64,000 bases of DNA from Elmis aenea (GCA_947652605.1 OX393582.1:10192544-10256543), one strand, 5' to 3'; shown: positions 1-11,002, counted from the first letter of the stretch. The notes: generated by a model not told the origin, from the sequence alone. Translations and numbers: made by a program.

Positions 1-154
1 GATTTCGAATTTATCATGCCCTTTATAGATGTTCCAACGATTTTAGAGCATTATCAACAAATAGCAACTTCAAAATATGTAGTTGCTCTACAACACTCGA
101 TGCTGCAATTACAAGAGCGGCCATTTTTATTTTGAAGTCGCGACTTTGAATTTT

Positions 155-230
155 GGGTAGTTCACACGGTTACATTTAAAGTCGCAATTTTTGATGTCGC
201 GACTTTAAATGTCACCGTGTTTAACTACCC
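155..230. repeat. imperfect hairpin, about 32-bp arms
   Basis: The left arm begins GGGTAGTTCACACGGTTACA and the right arm ends with its near-complement TTAACTACCC; the arms meet around a short centre near 186-198. The words GTCGCGACTTT recur just outside at 137-147. It may be a very small MITE or the end of one. No coding potential is seen. Confidence 0.7.
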
Positions 231-987
231 ATAAGTAAAGTTACGTTATAACATAATTATTAATTTTTAAACTTAATTAAGAAATGTAAAACATATCTTA
301 AAATATTTAAGTTTTGAATATTTTATGTGTTTGATTGAGTACACCTGGTTTATTTATGTATTGTTTGTTTTTATTTTCAATTACCACGTTGATTAAACTT
401 AACAAAAAAAAAGTATTGTAATAACTTACTATTTTTTTAAAGATAAATCTAACGACCCATACATCAGTGAAACGAGAAAAAATCTCTTTTTAATGAACAT
501 ACCTATATCTCAAAAATTAAGAATGTTATAATTTTGATATATTATCTTCAACTTTTACGTAAAAATATCTATAGGGAGCATTTCAAATTTTTATTTTATC
601 GTAGGTGTCTATAAAATTATTTACGTTGAAGAAAAGTCTATTTTGATTTTTTTTTAAATATTTAAAAAAGTTGAAGGTGTAAGTCAAATCTCAAAACTGC
701 ATTAAATTCGTCTTGAATATCTGCCCAACTTTGCTATGTTTACCAATTATGTACCTCTTATAATAAATAACATACGTTTTGGTGCATTCATGAAACAAAT
801 TAAACTATGCCATTACAGTTAGTAATTGTCTGTAAATTAGTGAAAGTGTCTCAGTAACGATATTCAGCGAATATATATCATTCCATTACATCTAAATAAG
901 ACCTTTTATGGCGAAGGTGTAAAACGAAAGCTGAAAATGTCCGATTGCGGAGTTTACGACCGACCCTTGAATTTATGATCTTGAAAG
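231..987. other. AT-rich DNA, nothing recognised
   Basis: Low-complexity A/T-rich sequence with no convincing open frame, repeat terminus or RNA-like structure. The first 154 bases of the window are likewise unassigned. Confidence 0.6.
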
Positions 988-1242
988 TTACATAATAATA
1001 TTTCTGGTTGACGACCACCTGCTTGGGTTTAGCTGAGTTTTTAGCGCCTCATGTTGGGGTAGATTCATATCTACATGACGTCTTCCTATTTTATATTTAA
1101 AGACCCGTTGCTCAGCCAAATTTTGTCGAGTAGAAGCGTCGGAATAAATAATATATTCAATAGTTTTACCGCCATCGACGCAATATTTTTGCGTTTTCGG
1201 AGCCAAATGACCGGAAAGCAATTCCAATTCCATTTTCATCAC
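988..1242 (-). CDS. unidentified 84-codon open frame
   Basis: An 84-residue open frame starting MMKMELELL. Its base composition is less AT-rich than its surroundings and its residues look protein-like, being basic and polar with no membrane segment. I do not recognise a domain. It could be a fragment of a decayed mobile element or a host exon; neither a splice pair nor terminal repeats frame it. The start codon is only the first ATG in frame and is not supported by anything else. Confidence 0.2.
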   Translation of the reverse strand: MMKMELELLSGHLAPKTQKYCVDGGKTIEYIIYSDASTRQNLAEQRVFKYKIGRRHVDMNLPQHEALKTQLNPSRWSSTRNIIM

Positions 1243-1642
1243 GCCCTGTTGGATTTAAATACAGTCCATTTAGTAGGTATTGAGTATTGACTAACCGTGT
1301 TCCAATGCCCCGTATTTACTTTCTTTCTAATAAATAATATACAGGGTAGTCCACATGGAAGGGCCACTATTGGGATCTCGTAAACAGTAGGAGTTACAAA
1401 GAAGTTTGATTAAGACAAATTTTTCCGCTTTTTGAGACCTATTCAGTGATGCTTTAATGTTTAAAAAAAAATTCATAGCACGCTAAATAATGAACAAATA
1501 TCAAAATGGGATTTTTTTTACATCAATAATAGCTCGGTTATACTTAATGGTAGAAAAATATTTTTTGGGAAAAAATTGTAGATTTTCTTTCGCACTGTTA
1601 AATAAAAACATTTATTTGTTTCAATATTGCGTTGATCCTTAC

Positions 1643-2350
1643 CAGGGAAGGTCACGATACGTTGTCGCTAGAATTTGATTAAGGCTGTTTATTGCATCAA
1701 GAACATCAAAACTAAATGCAAAGTTATACGTGCCACTGGCCATTTTCTTTGGAAAAAATGGAGAAAAAACTGGAAAGTTGAATAATAAAGATAATTTTTG
1801 CGAGGGCTTTGGCCATGAAACCGTCAGAAACAAAATCTAAATTTTTCTATTTGCCAATGCGCGAATCCTTTGCAAGTAAAATGGTGCAAAGTTTTCGAAA
1901 AAATCTTGAGCGGTTCCAGAGAAAAACGCGAAAAACGAGGCCTTTGTAAAAACAATTTTCCCTATGTCAAACACCTACGCAAGTCGCATAGATATAGTTA
2001 TACAGATATACCACAACTACTCAAATCATAGCGCTTATGCAGGGATTTCGTTTTTGACGTTTTTCTCCGGAACCGTCCAAGAATTTTTTAAAAACTTTGC
2101 AAAATTTTACTTGCAAAGTATGCGCACATTGGTAAATAAAAAAATTTTGATTTGGTCTCTGACGGTTTCATGGCCAACGCGATCGCAAAAATTACTTTTA
2201 TTATTCAGCTTTTCAGTTTTTCTCCTATTTTTCCGAAGGAAATGGCCAGTGGCACGTATAAGTCTGCTAAACATTTAGTTTTGATGTCCTTGATACAATA
2301 AACACAGCCTTAATCAAATTTTAGTGACAACGTATCGTGACCCTCCCTTG
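1643..2350. mobile_element. foldback element family B, copy 1 (nested in A)
   Basis: The inverted ends are CAGGGAAGGTCACGATACG at the left and CGTATCGTGACCCTCCCTTG at the right. The arms include the matching words 'tacgtgccactggccatt' (1728-1745) and its complement near 2240-2258. Two other pieces of the family lie at 20755-21005 and 55237-55860. Apparent open frames here arise from the palindrome and show no domain. Confidence 0.75.
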
Positions 2351-2471
2351 TTAGATAAATTACAAACTTCCATTTTTTTAAATGGAAACCATAGTTGGCT
2401 ATGACCTTATGAAAAATAATTTTTTTCTTTATTAATAATATAAGGTTTATTGTATCTTTTTTGTTTATATA

Positions 2472-3082
2472 CAGGGTGTGTAAAAATTGGCGGAAGGGCT
2501 ACACGGAGCGATGTTCTTCGTAAAATTCTAAGTCGAAAATCTTAATACGAAAATGTTGTACCATGCTTCCTATGGCCTCAGGAACCACTTAAAGAAAAAA
2601 AAAATTGGCAACATTGCATACATTGATTTGCGTTTGGACATTTTTTTATCAGCAATTTTTACTTAGGTATTTACATTTTTTGTTCGAACTGAAAGCCTTC
2701 AGTTCGTAAACATAGCTGCAAACTTTTGGGTATCGTAAAACACAAACAAGAAATAATTACGAGAAAAACAGAGATGACAGCTAAGGACAATGTTGCCATA
2801 TGTATTACTGTCATTAAAATCAGTGATTTACATATTTTCAACACCAATTTTTGAAAGGAAGAACACAATATCTAGGAAAAAATACTATTCGAAATCTATT
2901 TTTATTCCAAATTGCAGCTTTTTCATTTGCAAGTATTAAATAATAACGCCTATTAAAGGACTAAATGTCAAAGCTTTGAGGACCTCTTGCAGACACAGCA
3001 AGCGTGGTACAAGATTTTCGACTTGGAATTTTTCGAAGAACATCGCCCCGTGTAGCCCTTCCGCCAATTTTTACACACCCTG
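2472..3082. mobile_element. palindromic MITE (nested in A)
   Basis: Long terminal inverted repeats: CAGGGTGTGTAAAAATTGGC at the left matches GCCAATTTTTACACACCCTG at the right, with TA on both sides (2470-2471, 3083-3084). The match continues through 'ggaagggctacacgg'. There is no coding sequence for a transposase. The perfect outer arms suggest this insertion is younger than its host element. Confidence 0.85.
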
Positions 3083-3439
3083 TAGGCTAAAAACAAATAC
3101 AATTTATTAAAAAGTCCCTATGAAGCTATAGAGTGCTATGCATTAAAACAATATTGAAACAAATGAATGTTTTCACTTTGCAGAGCGTAAAAAATCTACA
3201 ACTTTTTCCCCAAAAATATTTTTGTACCATCACGTGTAACCGAGTTATTAACAATTTGAAAAAAAAAATCACAATTTAATTTTTGTTAATTATTTAGCGT
3301 GCCCGGGAACTTTTTTAAAACATTAAAACATCACTGAATAGTCTCAGAAAAGGAAACAATATTTTTAATTTAAACTTCTTTGTAGTTCTTGTCGTTAACG
3401 AGATCCCAATAGTGGCCCTTCTATGTGGACCACCCTGTA

Positions 3440-3833
3440 TATATAAGCCTTAATTTTATTACAAGTGATTACTTAATTACATTAAGTTAAAACTTAAAAA
3501 ATAAACAACAAATTTGTTTTGTTAAAGTTGCGCCCGCATTTGTTGTTTAGATGCTCGTAGTTGTGTTAAGTTGTGTTTTATAGTGTAATAACAAACCATT
3601 TACGAAGTCACTGAGCTCCAAAATGGAAAATAAAGCTTCTTATCTAGTTTAACTTGGTACTCAAGTACATACTAAACATACAAATTGATGCATTTAAACT
3701 GCAGTCTAATTAGTTGATATGGAAATTTAATTACTCCTTTATTTTAGGATAAAGAGTTTTGGCGTTTCTTATAAAATACTTTAAGGATTGCAAGTCTTTA
3801 TACTTATGTTATTTTAAAATACGTCATTGGAAA
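3440..3833. other. unique AT-rich spacer
   Basis: About 400 bases between two mobile elements. No gene, repeat end or RNA structure was recognised. Confidence 0.5.
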
Positions 3834-3841
3834 CTATATAC

Positions 3842-4094
3842 CAGCGTCTCTCAAACTATGGGTCGCGATAAATTTTTATTGGGTCGCGAAACGGAACTGT
3901 TTTTATAAAAATACAAAGAATAAAAAAACAAAAAATTTAAATTTAAATTTCTGTTTTAAAATGCTTTAAAATGGCATTTCTAAAGGTATTTTTACAAAAA
4001 AAAATCTCGCGGGTATGAAGACCCCTTCCCCTATAGGTCGTTTTCTCATTTCTAGAAAATTTGGGTCGCGTGTTTAAAAGTTTGTGAAACGCTG
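3842..4094. mobile_element. short hAT-type MITE, 253 bp
   Basis: Terminal inverted repeats are CAGCGTCTCTCAAACT at the left and AGTTTGTGAAACGCTG at the right. It is flanked by an 8-bp duplication with one mismatch, ctatatac (3834-3841) and ctttatac (4095-4102). The GGGTCGCG motif occurs at both ends. Eight-base duplications and CAG...CTG ends are the hallmark of hAT elements; this one is too short for a transposase. Confidence 0.85.
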
Positions 4095-4476
4095 CTTTAT
4101 ACCATATGATATACGTACATTGTGGTCCACATAGAAGGGCCACTATTGGGATCTCGTAAACGGTAAAAGCTACAAAGAAGTTTAAATTAGACAAATTGTC
4201 CCCCTTTCTGAGACCTATTCAGTGATACTTTAATGTTTTAAAAAGTTTCATGGCACACTAGATAATAAATAAAAGTCAAAATGGGCATTTTTTTTAAATC
4301 GTAAATAACTCGGTTATACTTAATGGTAGAAAAATATTTTTGGGGGAAAAGTTGCTATTTTTTTACGCGCTGTAAAATGAAAACATTCATTTATTTATAC
4401 ACTATTTAAATTCATGGCACTCTATAGCTTTATAGGGACTTTTTGACGAATTCTATTTGTTTTGAGCCTAAGCTAA

Positions 4477-5454
4477 GGCGCACATTGAACTGCGTGGCGC
4501 AGTACGGGCAGAGCAGGCCAGGCAGGGCAGAAAACAATGTGGCACAGTTGTCCGCGTACATTGGACAGCAGTACTGCGCGGCAGTTTACGCATTGTCAAA
4601 TTAATTAATATTTAAACATTAGAAAGTTATTTTTTTCAACACAGTAATCTATATATTTTTGCATATTCTTATAGAAATATAAATAAATTTTTTATTTGTT
4701 GTGTTTTAATTGTTCAAAAAATACTCTAGTTTTGTCTCCCTACTATGAAATATTCTATTTGCCCCTGCAATTAACATATAAATCACGATAGCCCGGAAAT
4801 TAATAAATATAGGTAAGAAACTAACTTTAAATTATCTAAGTACAATCTAATTCTGTACAAAAGTACACATAAAAAAAAACTAAACTATTGTAACAAAAAA
4901 ATTATTCACATTTTTTATTTCCATTGAATTTGACAAAGCGTAGCAAATGCCCTGTGTAATATTTTAAAAGTTTTACTTGTGCAAAGCGTTTGCGAAACTA
5001 TTATCTAACTTCAAAAATAATTGCCGCTGCTATCTTAAAGTTGTTAAATATTTAAAAAAATTGAGGGTGCTGCTTCGCTCAAAATTTTTAGGGGAGTGTA
5101 ATTTACACTAACACGGTTGGTGATTTTTATCCAAATTACCTGTTTAAATTTCGTTTTCATATGTTGCAAATGGCTGGTGTCGTAAATCACAGGGTAGTTA
5201 CACAACGATTCAATTAATTTTACTTCTAATGATTCCATTTAAAGAAAAGACACAATCAAATCAAAATACTCAAAGGAGCGCGAGTGGCGATACGACACAG
5301 TTTCTGTGTAAGATCCACAAGTGTGGGGCAGGCGAAAACGGCGCAGTACTGCGCTGCATTGTTCTGCGTCTCAATTCGCGGTGTCTTATCTCCAAACATG
5401 GAATCACAGAAACTGTACCTGCCCTGCGTCAGTCAACTGCGTGTCAATGTGCGC
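4477..5454. mobile_element. PIF/Harbinger-like MITE (nested in A copy 2)
   Basis: The ends GGCGCACATTGAACTGCG and CAACTGCGTGTCAATGTGCGC are inverted relatives, flanked by TAA (4474-4476) and TAG (5455-5457). Three-base TWA-like targets and G-rich ends fit PIF/Harbinger. Subterminal GC-rich words built on GCAGTACTGCG recur near both ends, including a perfect 14-bp palindrome GCGCAGTACTGCGC at about 5340-5353. No transposase is present. Confidence 0.6.
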
Positions 5455-5489
5455 TAGGCCTAAATATCAAAATAAATCTATTAAACCTT

Positions 5490-5855
5490 ATATTATTTTT
5501 CTCCTTTTTCTTCTTCTTAATCGCTTCCTCTTGTACCTTCCGGTGTCGAAGTATGCTTCTCAATTTATGTGTTATGTTTCTCCACTCCTGCCTATCGTTA
5601 GCTAATTGTGGCACATCTCTCCAGCTGACTCCCTTTTCTTCTAGTCTCTGCCTCACTTCTTTCTCTCATTTTATTTTTGTTCTTCCTCTATTTCCTTTTC
5701 CCTCCATCTTCATTTTTCGTTCCAATTTCGCGTATCTACTTTCTGGCATTCGCAGTAGATGTCTAAGGCATCTTAATTGATTCGTCTCCTTTTTTTTCTT
5801 AATATCTGTTACTACTAGACTCCTAGGTTATTTAGAATTTTTTCGTTCCTGATTT
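5490..5855 (-). pseudogene. non-LTR reverse transcriptase C-terminal tail fragment
   Basis: On the minus strand the sequence encodes the basic C-terminal tail of an insect non-LTR retrotransposon polyprotein: a frame reading MPESRYAKLERKMKMEGK, then RQRLEEKGVSWRDVPQLAND and RQEWRNITHKL. A stop interrupts it. The same tail, closely related in sequence, ends the longer element at 50570-51830, so both belong to one family. The 3' end is marked by the T-rich, TTC-repeat tract at 5495-5520. The fragment is strongly 5'-truncated and lacks the polymerase domain. Confidence 0.75.
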
Positions 5856-6289
5856 TATTGATCTTATATTATTTAAAAGGGGAAAAAATGCTTTTTCATA
5901 AATAGCCAACTACGGTTTCCATTTAAAAAAAATGCATGTTTGTAATTTATGTTAGAATTTAAACAATATTGAAGCAAATGAATGTTTTCATCTTACAGCA
6001 CGTAAAAAATCTACAACTTTTTACTCAAAAATGTTTTTTTTGCCATGAGGTATAACCGAGTTATTAGCGATAAAAAAAAACTATATTGATTTTTGTTTAT
6101 TTACTAGCGTGCCATGGAAGAAAGAAGAACAATTTGTCTAGTTTAAATTTCTTTGTAGCTCTTACAGTTTACGAGATCCCTATAGTAACCCTTCTTGGGA
6201 CCACACTGTGCAGTTTATTTTAAATAAAATTTATTATCTTTGTTTAATTATGCTATAAATGCTTTATCATTTTTAAGTTTTTAAGGATT

Positions 6290-6805
6290 TTGTGGTTCTC
6301 AAATAAATCGAATGCTCTTAATGTATCTTCTTATATGCATATTTATACTAGAACGATATTATTTATAGTACTAATGCTAACGTACTTTAAATATTGGTTT
6401 AACACAACACATTTCTTGTATTGCCAATTTATTAGCAGTAGAAATATCCTACACTCCTGCAGTGATACCGAATTTTGTACAAAACTGAAATATTACATCA
6501 AAGAAAATTTCAAAGGATATTTTATTAAACCGATCGTACATTTTTTACTTTTGACAGAGAGTCAAAGCTTATTTTCCCAATACCGGGCAATTTCCTGTTC
6601 GCTATTTACTTTAGCTAAACATTGTGCTAATAAATATTGGCTTTCCTTCAAGATTTCTATATACATACCAACTCAGCATTGTCAGTCTGGTACCGTCGAA
6701 ACTCAACATTGCGGTTTTTCAAACAAAGTTAAAAATACCCTTGTCTTCAGTCGATTTATGTTGGTAAACCTTGTCGATGACGGCCCTTTGCAGCCCATTT
6801 TATAA
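6290..6805 (+). CDS. unidentified 171-codon open frame
   Basis: The longest unexplained open frame in the left third of the window (171 codons). Its composition is rich in Phe, Tyr, Ile, Ser and Cys, as expected from translating AT-rich DNA, with no recognisable domain, signal peptide or repeat. No splice sites or polyadenylation context support expression. I consider a chance open frame more likely than a gene. Confidence 0.15.
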   Translation: MWFSNKSNALNVSSYMHIYTRTILFIVLMLTYFKYWFNTTHFLYCQFISSRNILHSCSDTEFCTKLKYYIKENFKGYFIKPIVHFLLLTESQSLFSQYRAISCSLFTLAKHCANKYWLSFKISIYIPTQHCQSGTVETQHCGFSNKVKNTLVFSRFMLVNLVDDGPLQPIL

Positions 6806-7164
6806 AAGCTTAAGACGCATTTCTGTGTGGTGCTGAAAGGTTCGCTCGCTTCACGTCTTGTAATACATTTTGTTGTTTCTGCCCAGGGCAATTTTTCTAT
6901 GTTCTATAGAATTTCAGACTTTTAACAAGCTTCCCCATAAAAAGATTCTGCATAAGTTTTTAAAGGACTATACCAACCTTATATTTGTATATTTCTTTAA
7001 ATGCATTAACTTTGAATTTTTAATATCGTAAATAACAGAAGATTAATGTTTTACTCGTCATTTAAATATTAATCGATATTTATTCTTCTTCCTTATTAAA
7101 TATTAAAACAACTGTAGAATAAAATTTATTCAAAATGCTGTTAATATAAATAATTTAAGTGTAT

Positions 7165-7272
7165 TAGGTTAGGCCAGATTCGGTTAGGACAGGTTAGTTC
7201 AAGTTTGATTAACACAGATTAGGTTAAGACAGCTTAGGTTAAGTTAGCTTAGGGCAGGTTAGGTTAGATTAT
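7165..7272 (+). repeat. degenerate (AGGTT)n tract
   Basis: About 108 bases in which TTAGG/AGGTT-like pentamers recur at irregular spacing (ggttaggcc, ggttaggac, aggttag, gattaggtt, gcttaggtt, gcttaggg, aggttaggtt). TTAGG is the canonical arthropod telomere unit, but degenerate AGGTT tracts are also common inside insect chromosomes. The poor periodicity argues for an old interstitial array and not a chromosome end. Confidence 0.7.
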
Positions 7273-7275
7273 ACA

Positions 7276-8824
7276 GTGATGTAGAACTTTTTAATTAATT
7301 CGGTACAAGTTATTTTTTAATAAAAAATGGGTAAATATTACTCAAAATTTATTTACAGGTTAATTGTATAAAATTTTTGAAAATAATTGGTACAATACTA
7401 CAATAATTCTTTGCCTAATTTTCTCTAGCAAAGCTTAAAATTACCATTAATTTGTAAAAGTGTGGTGGATAAATTTTAATTTTTAATTTTGTTTCAGGTG
7501 AGTTACTATAAAATCAAAGTACATCTTCCTTAAATTGAACCAGTGGTTGGTAAGTCAATATCTATTAGATTAATTGGAAAGTAAAAATGATCAAATAGCA
7601 ATTTGGAATTTATTTTTATTTGTAAATGTTTCGAATACTCTTATATGCAACTTTCAATTACTACTGTCATACCGACTGTTGCCTCATAAACAAATACACA
7701 CAGCTGCCAAAATGCTTAAATCTCTAAATCTATTATAATCTTGAAATAACTTTTAAGGTGACCAAGAGATTTTTTAATTATTTCTGTGCTGAAATACAAA
7801 ATCAATTAAAAGCAGAACACTGAAGAGTCTTATATTTGTAATTATTCTTAACAATAACAGATAATTAAGTTTGACATAGTAAATTTTGATTCAATTAATT
7901 ACAGTTGACATACAAACTTGACATTTAAAAAAAAATAAACTCATGCCTTAATAACTCTGTAACTTTTACAAACTTATATACGTGTATCAAACTACATTTA
8001 GCTAAATGAAGAAAAAAATTTGATTTACATTTCTATTATAACTGTGTAATTAACTTGTGTTCTATGTCATACAAAAAGGTATAGAAAAATATTAGAATTA
8101 CTTAATACCGGTCCATCTTAAATTATTCAATTGTTAAGAACGGTCAATAGGTTTGCAAATTAGGCTCTCTTTTAAATTTTGGACTTATTACGTAAGTTAC
8201 AAATTACTTTAGCCAATCAAAAGTCTGTTTGAATACGCCTTCAAAGAGCAACATTTTGTCTCATTAAATCAATCTTGATGTATTTTCAGTATGTAAAACT
8301 TCTCGCAGAATATGTGTTTATGTACATCATGTATCTTAGCTGTTAACTTGTAATTTTAGTTTTGAATTTATTGATAAAACTTTTATGCTAATGCACTTAT
8401 CCCGCAAATTTCCATATTTCTGATATGGAGGTATTTGATAGCATGTCATAAAAATATAGTTTCAGAGCTCACTTTATAGCTTTTGTATAAATTATGACCT
8501 TTGCGCAACAAATACTGGAAAACTATGAGATATAATTATAGTGGGTGTAATAGTATAATGAACGTAAATGTTATGCCAGAATTTTGGTGTGCAACCAATT
8601 TTTTTTGGCAATAACGAAGTGTGTTTTTATAAACAAAAATAAATTCTCTAGTATTGCGTTTTTGGTTTCTTTGATATAAGATTTGAAATTTTTTTAAATA
8701 TTCCTGTGGGCAAAAGCACATATTTTTACGAAAATGATTAATCCTAGTTTCTTCCCAATTAAAAATCAATGCTCGTGGTAAATTACAAGTTTGATAGACT
8801 TTGTTTTCCATGTCCGTTGCGATA
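7276..8824. other. unique AT-rich DNA with one splice-site-like element
   Basis: Apart from the candidate tandem splice site at 7470-7556, no repeat terminus or coding domain is visible. A 91-codon minus-strand open frame at 8536-8811 has no recognisable domain. Confidence 0.5.
7470..7556 (+). other. candidate recursive splice site with 52-nt cassette
   Basis: A T-rich tract ends in TTTTGTTTCAG directly followed by GTGAGT at 7498, so a 3' splice site abuts a 5' splice site. A strong donor, TTG|GTAAGT, follows at 7550, defining a possible 52-nt cassette (7498-7549). This matches the ratchet-point layout known from long insect introns. A nearly identical 26-base context occurs at 38936-38969. 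No transcript evidence is available. Confidence 0.35.
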
Positions 8825-9060
8825 TTAGGATATTTGCCTCTACGTGTCTTTATTCCAATTGGTCTTTCCAGCGTTTACTAGGCTTTCGAGGCTTCTTCCA
8901 CCTCTTGTTTTTTACTCAAGGAATTTCGTGTGCAGTTGTTCCCCCATTCTGTTAAAATGGCCGTGCCATTGTTGTCCATACTTTTAAATTTAATCTTTCG
9001 AGCTGTACATTTTTAGCTCTTCTCTGACGTTTCCATTCCTTTACAAGCCACCAATCAGTT
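8825..9060 (-). pseudogene. non-LTR retrotransposon C-terminal fragment
   Basis: Minus-strand translation in shifting frames gives QQWHGHFNRMGEQLHTKFLE followed by KKPRKPSKRWKDQLE. This is the conserved end of many insect non-LTR polyproteins (W-x-GH-x-x-RM, then an R/K-G-R-P-x-x-RW-x-D segment). At least one frameshift separates the two blocks, and there is no polymerase domain nearby. It is an old 5'-truncated copy. Confidence 0.6.
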
Positions 9061-9985
9061 AACTTGTAACAATCTGAATATTAGCTTAAAATAACTTTAA
9101 TTTGTAATGCTTGTAAATCAGGTATGATTAATTGTCGAGTTTACTTCCTTCCCATGGCTTTGATAATATTATAAATACATTAATATATCAATTACCACAC
9201 CGTTATACGTAAAGCTTTGACAGTAAACTTATAGATGGGTGTAATTTTATGTACAAAGTTTGTAAGAAAATTAAATTTGTGTATGCTATGAGATCAAAGC
9301 TGCAACTTTCTAACTTAAGTGCTTCAATATATCAGCTTATCTATCGGCAAAGTTGTTGAAAGTGTTCCATCGTAATTTATTTATTTCAAAAATTTGACAT
9401 ACTAAACTTGGCCCGCTACTTCCATGAAATAAAATTTGTATCAAGCATTCTCTCAGGGAAATCTTACTATTTATATTTCACGTCCTTGGCTTTCATTTGG
9501 CCAAACATTAAATTAATTGTTATATACTTGTTCTAATTATTTTCGTTTACCATTGTTAGTTTGGATACTAAATTATATAGTATAGATTGAAAAATCTTAA
9601 CGCATCGAAGCAGTTGGCAATAACAACAAGAAAAAAATGCAATGTAACATGACTGCGGAAACAAATTTTAAATTATAAGCCAAGAGATAGACGTTTTATA
9701 GACAGACCAAGAAAATAAATAGCAGTATAACTATTGTAGTTAAAAATGCACTATACGTATTCTTGGATTTTGGACAACCTACACAAAAAAAATCGAATGC
9801 ATTTTTATGTCATATCAAGCAGCTTTTTGCTCTGTTACTTGATGTTTTTTAACGGGTTATTTTTTAATAACAATAGAGATACTCGATGTGGTTAACATTT
9901 CTTACATGCTGCATATAAGTTAATTAAAAAATTACTATACGTTATTTATAAGTACATACATTCTTATTATAACGGTTGGCTGTTA
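9061..9985. other. unique AT-rich DNA
   Basis: No coding domain, repeat terminus or structured RNA was recognised in this stretch. Confidence 0.5.
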
Positions 9986-9987
9986 TA

Positions 9988-11002
9988 CAGGGTGTTTCTT
10001 AAGTATTGCAAAAAAAAAATCGGAAAATGATTCCTTGTAGAAAATTTAGGGGGTCTTTCATACAAAATTTTTTCCTTAGACGTCTCCTTTCGGAGTTACA
10101 CCCCCCTAAAGAGGAGCGGTAAAATTAGGTTTTTATTTTATTTCCCAAATTTGGTCATACGTAGGAGAATGATATTTGGTAGATGTTTAATTCTTAATAA
10201 AAGGTTTCCCATCGTAATATTTTCAATCATCTTCTACCTTCACAGGGGGCTGAAAAGTGCGATCCCTGTTGTTTTTTTTTATGAGAACTTTTTTGGTGGG
10301 TTGAAATTTTGCAATTAAAAATGTTTTTTTTTTAAAGCTTGGTTTGTTTACAAACTTTTTTTATTCTTTAGTTTTTCTCGTAAAACCTACCGTTTTTGAG
10401 TAAAAAATAAAATGAGTAAAAATCATTTTGGTGGTTGACATGGTTTGCTTATGTTCCTTATTGGATAGAAGTGAGGGGTGTAATTCATTTTGACGTTTAC
10501 GCGGCGACAACGCTAAAACGCCCTTAAATTCTACCCAATATGAACATAAACAAACCATGACAACCACCAAAATGCTTACTTATTTTGTTTTTTACTCAAA
10601 AATGGTAGGTTTCACGAGAAAAAGTAATAAATAAAAAAAGTTTTTAAATACATTAATCTTTCATAAAAATTAATTGCAAAATTTCAACCCACCAAAAAGT
10701 TCTTATGAAAACATAACAACAGGGGTCGCACTTTCCAACCCCCTGTGAAGGTGGGACATGATTAAAAATATTACTATGGGAAACCTTTTAATAAGTATAA
10801 AACATCTACCAAATATCATTCTCCTACGTATGACCAAATTTGAGAAATAAAATGAAAACCTAATTTTACCCTCTCCCATTTAGGGGGTTGTAACTCCGAA
10901 ATGAGACGTCTAAGGAAAACATTTTATATAAAGATCCCCCTTAATTTTCTATAAAGGTCACCTCCCGATTTGTTTTGCAATACTTAAGAAAGAAACACCC
11001 TC
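9988..11002. mobile_element. palindromic CAGGGTGTTTC element, copy 1
   Basis: The ends are CAGGGTGTTTCTTAAGTATT and its inverted match AATACTTAAGAAAGAAACACCC, with TA on each side (9986-9987, 11003-11004). The arms remain complementary over roughly 480 bases each (9988-10475 and 10530-11002), leaving a loop of about 55 bases. A transcript would form one very long hairpin. It encodes no transposase. A second, partly truncated copy lies at 13421-14088 inside a hAT element. Confidence 0.85.

Larger units (their letters stand above)
1342..3437. mobile_element. foldback element family A, copy 1 (with nested elements)
   Basis: The left end reads CAGGGTAGTCCACATGGAAG and the right end is its inverted counterpart, ...TATGTGGACCACCCTG, both next to TA (1340-1341, 3438-3439). 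The arms stay complementary for about 300 bases: both carry the 'gatcccaatagtggccctt' word and a stretch of related AT-rich sequence. There is no transposase. It is a non-autonomous TA-targeting foldback that has been enlarged by family B (1643-2350) and another palindromic element (2472-3082). Confidence 0.8.
4118..6208. mobile_element. foldback element family A, copy 2 (with nested elements)
   Basis: The left arm starts CATTGTGGTCCACATAGAAG after TA and runs to about 4470; the inverted right arm occupies about 5870-6208 and ends ...GGACCACACTG. Arm words match copy 1, for example 'gggatctcgtaaac'. The centre is filled by a Harbinger-like MITE (4477-5454) and by a non-LTR fragment (5490-5855). 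Confidence 0.75.

Noticed and set aside
6290..6805. 171-codon open frame as a real gene
   Set aside because: Composition is that of translated AT-rich DNA, with no domain or splice/regulatory support. Kept only as low confidence.
7165..7272. True telomere
   Set aside because: The pentamers are irregular and unique sequence continues on both sides.
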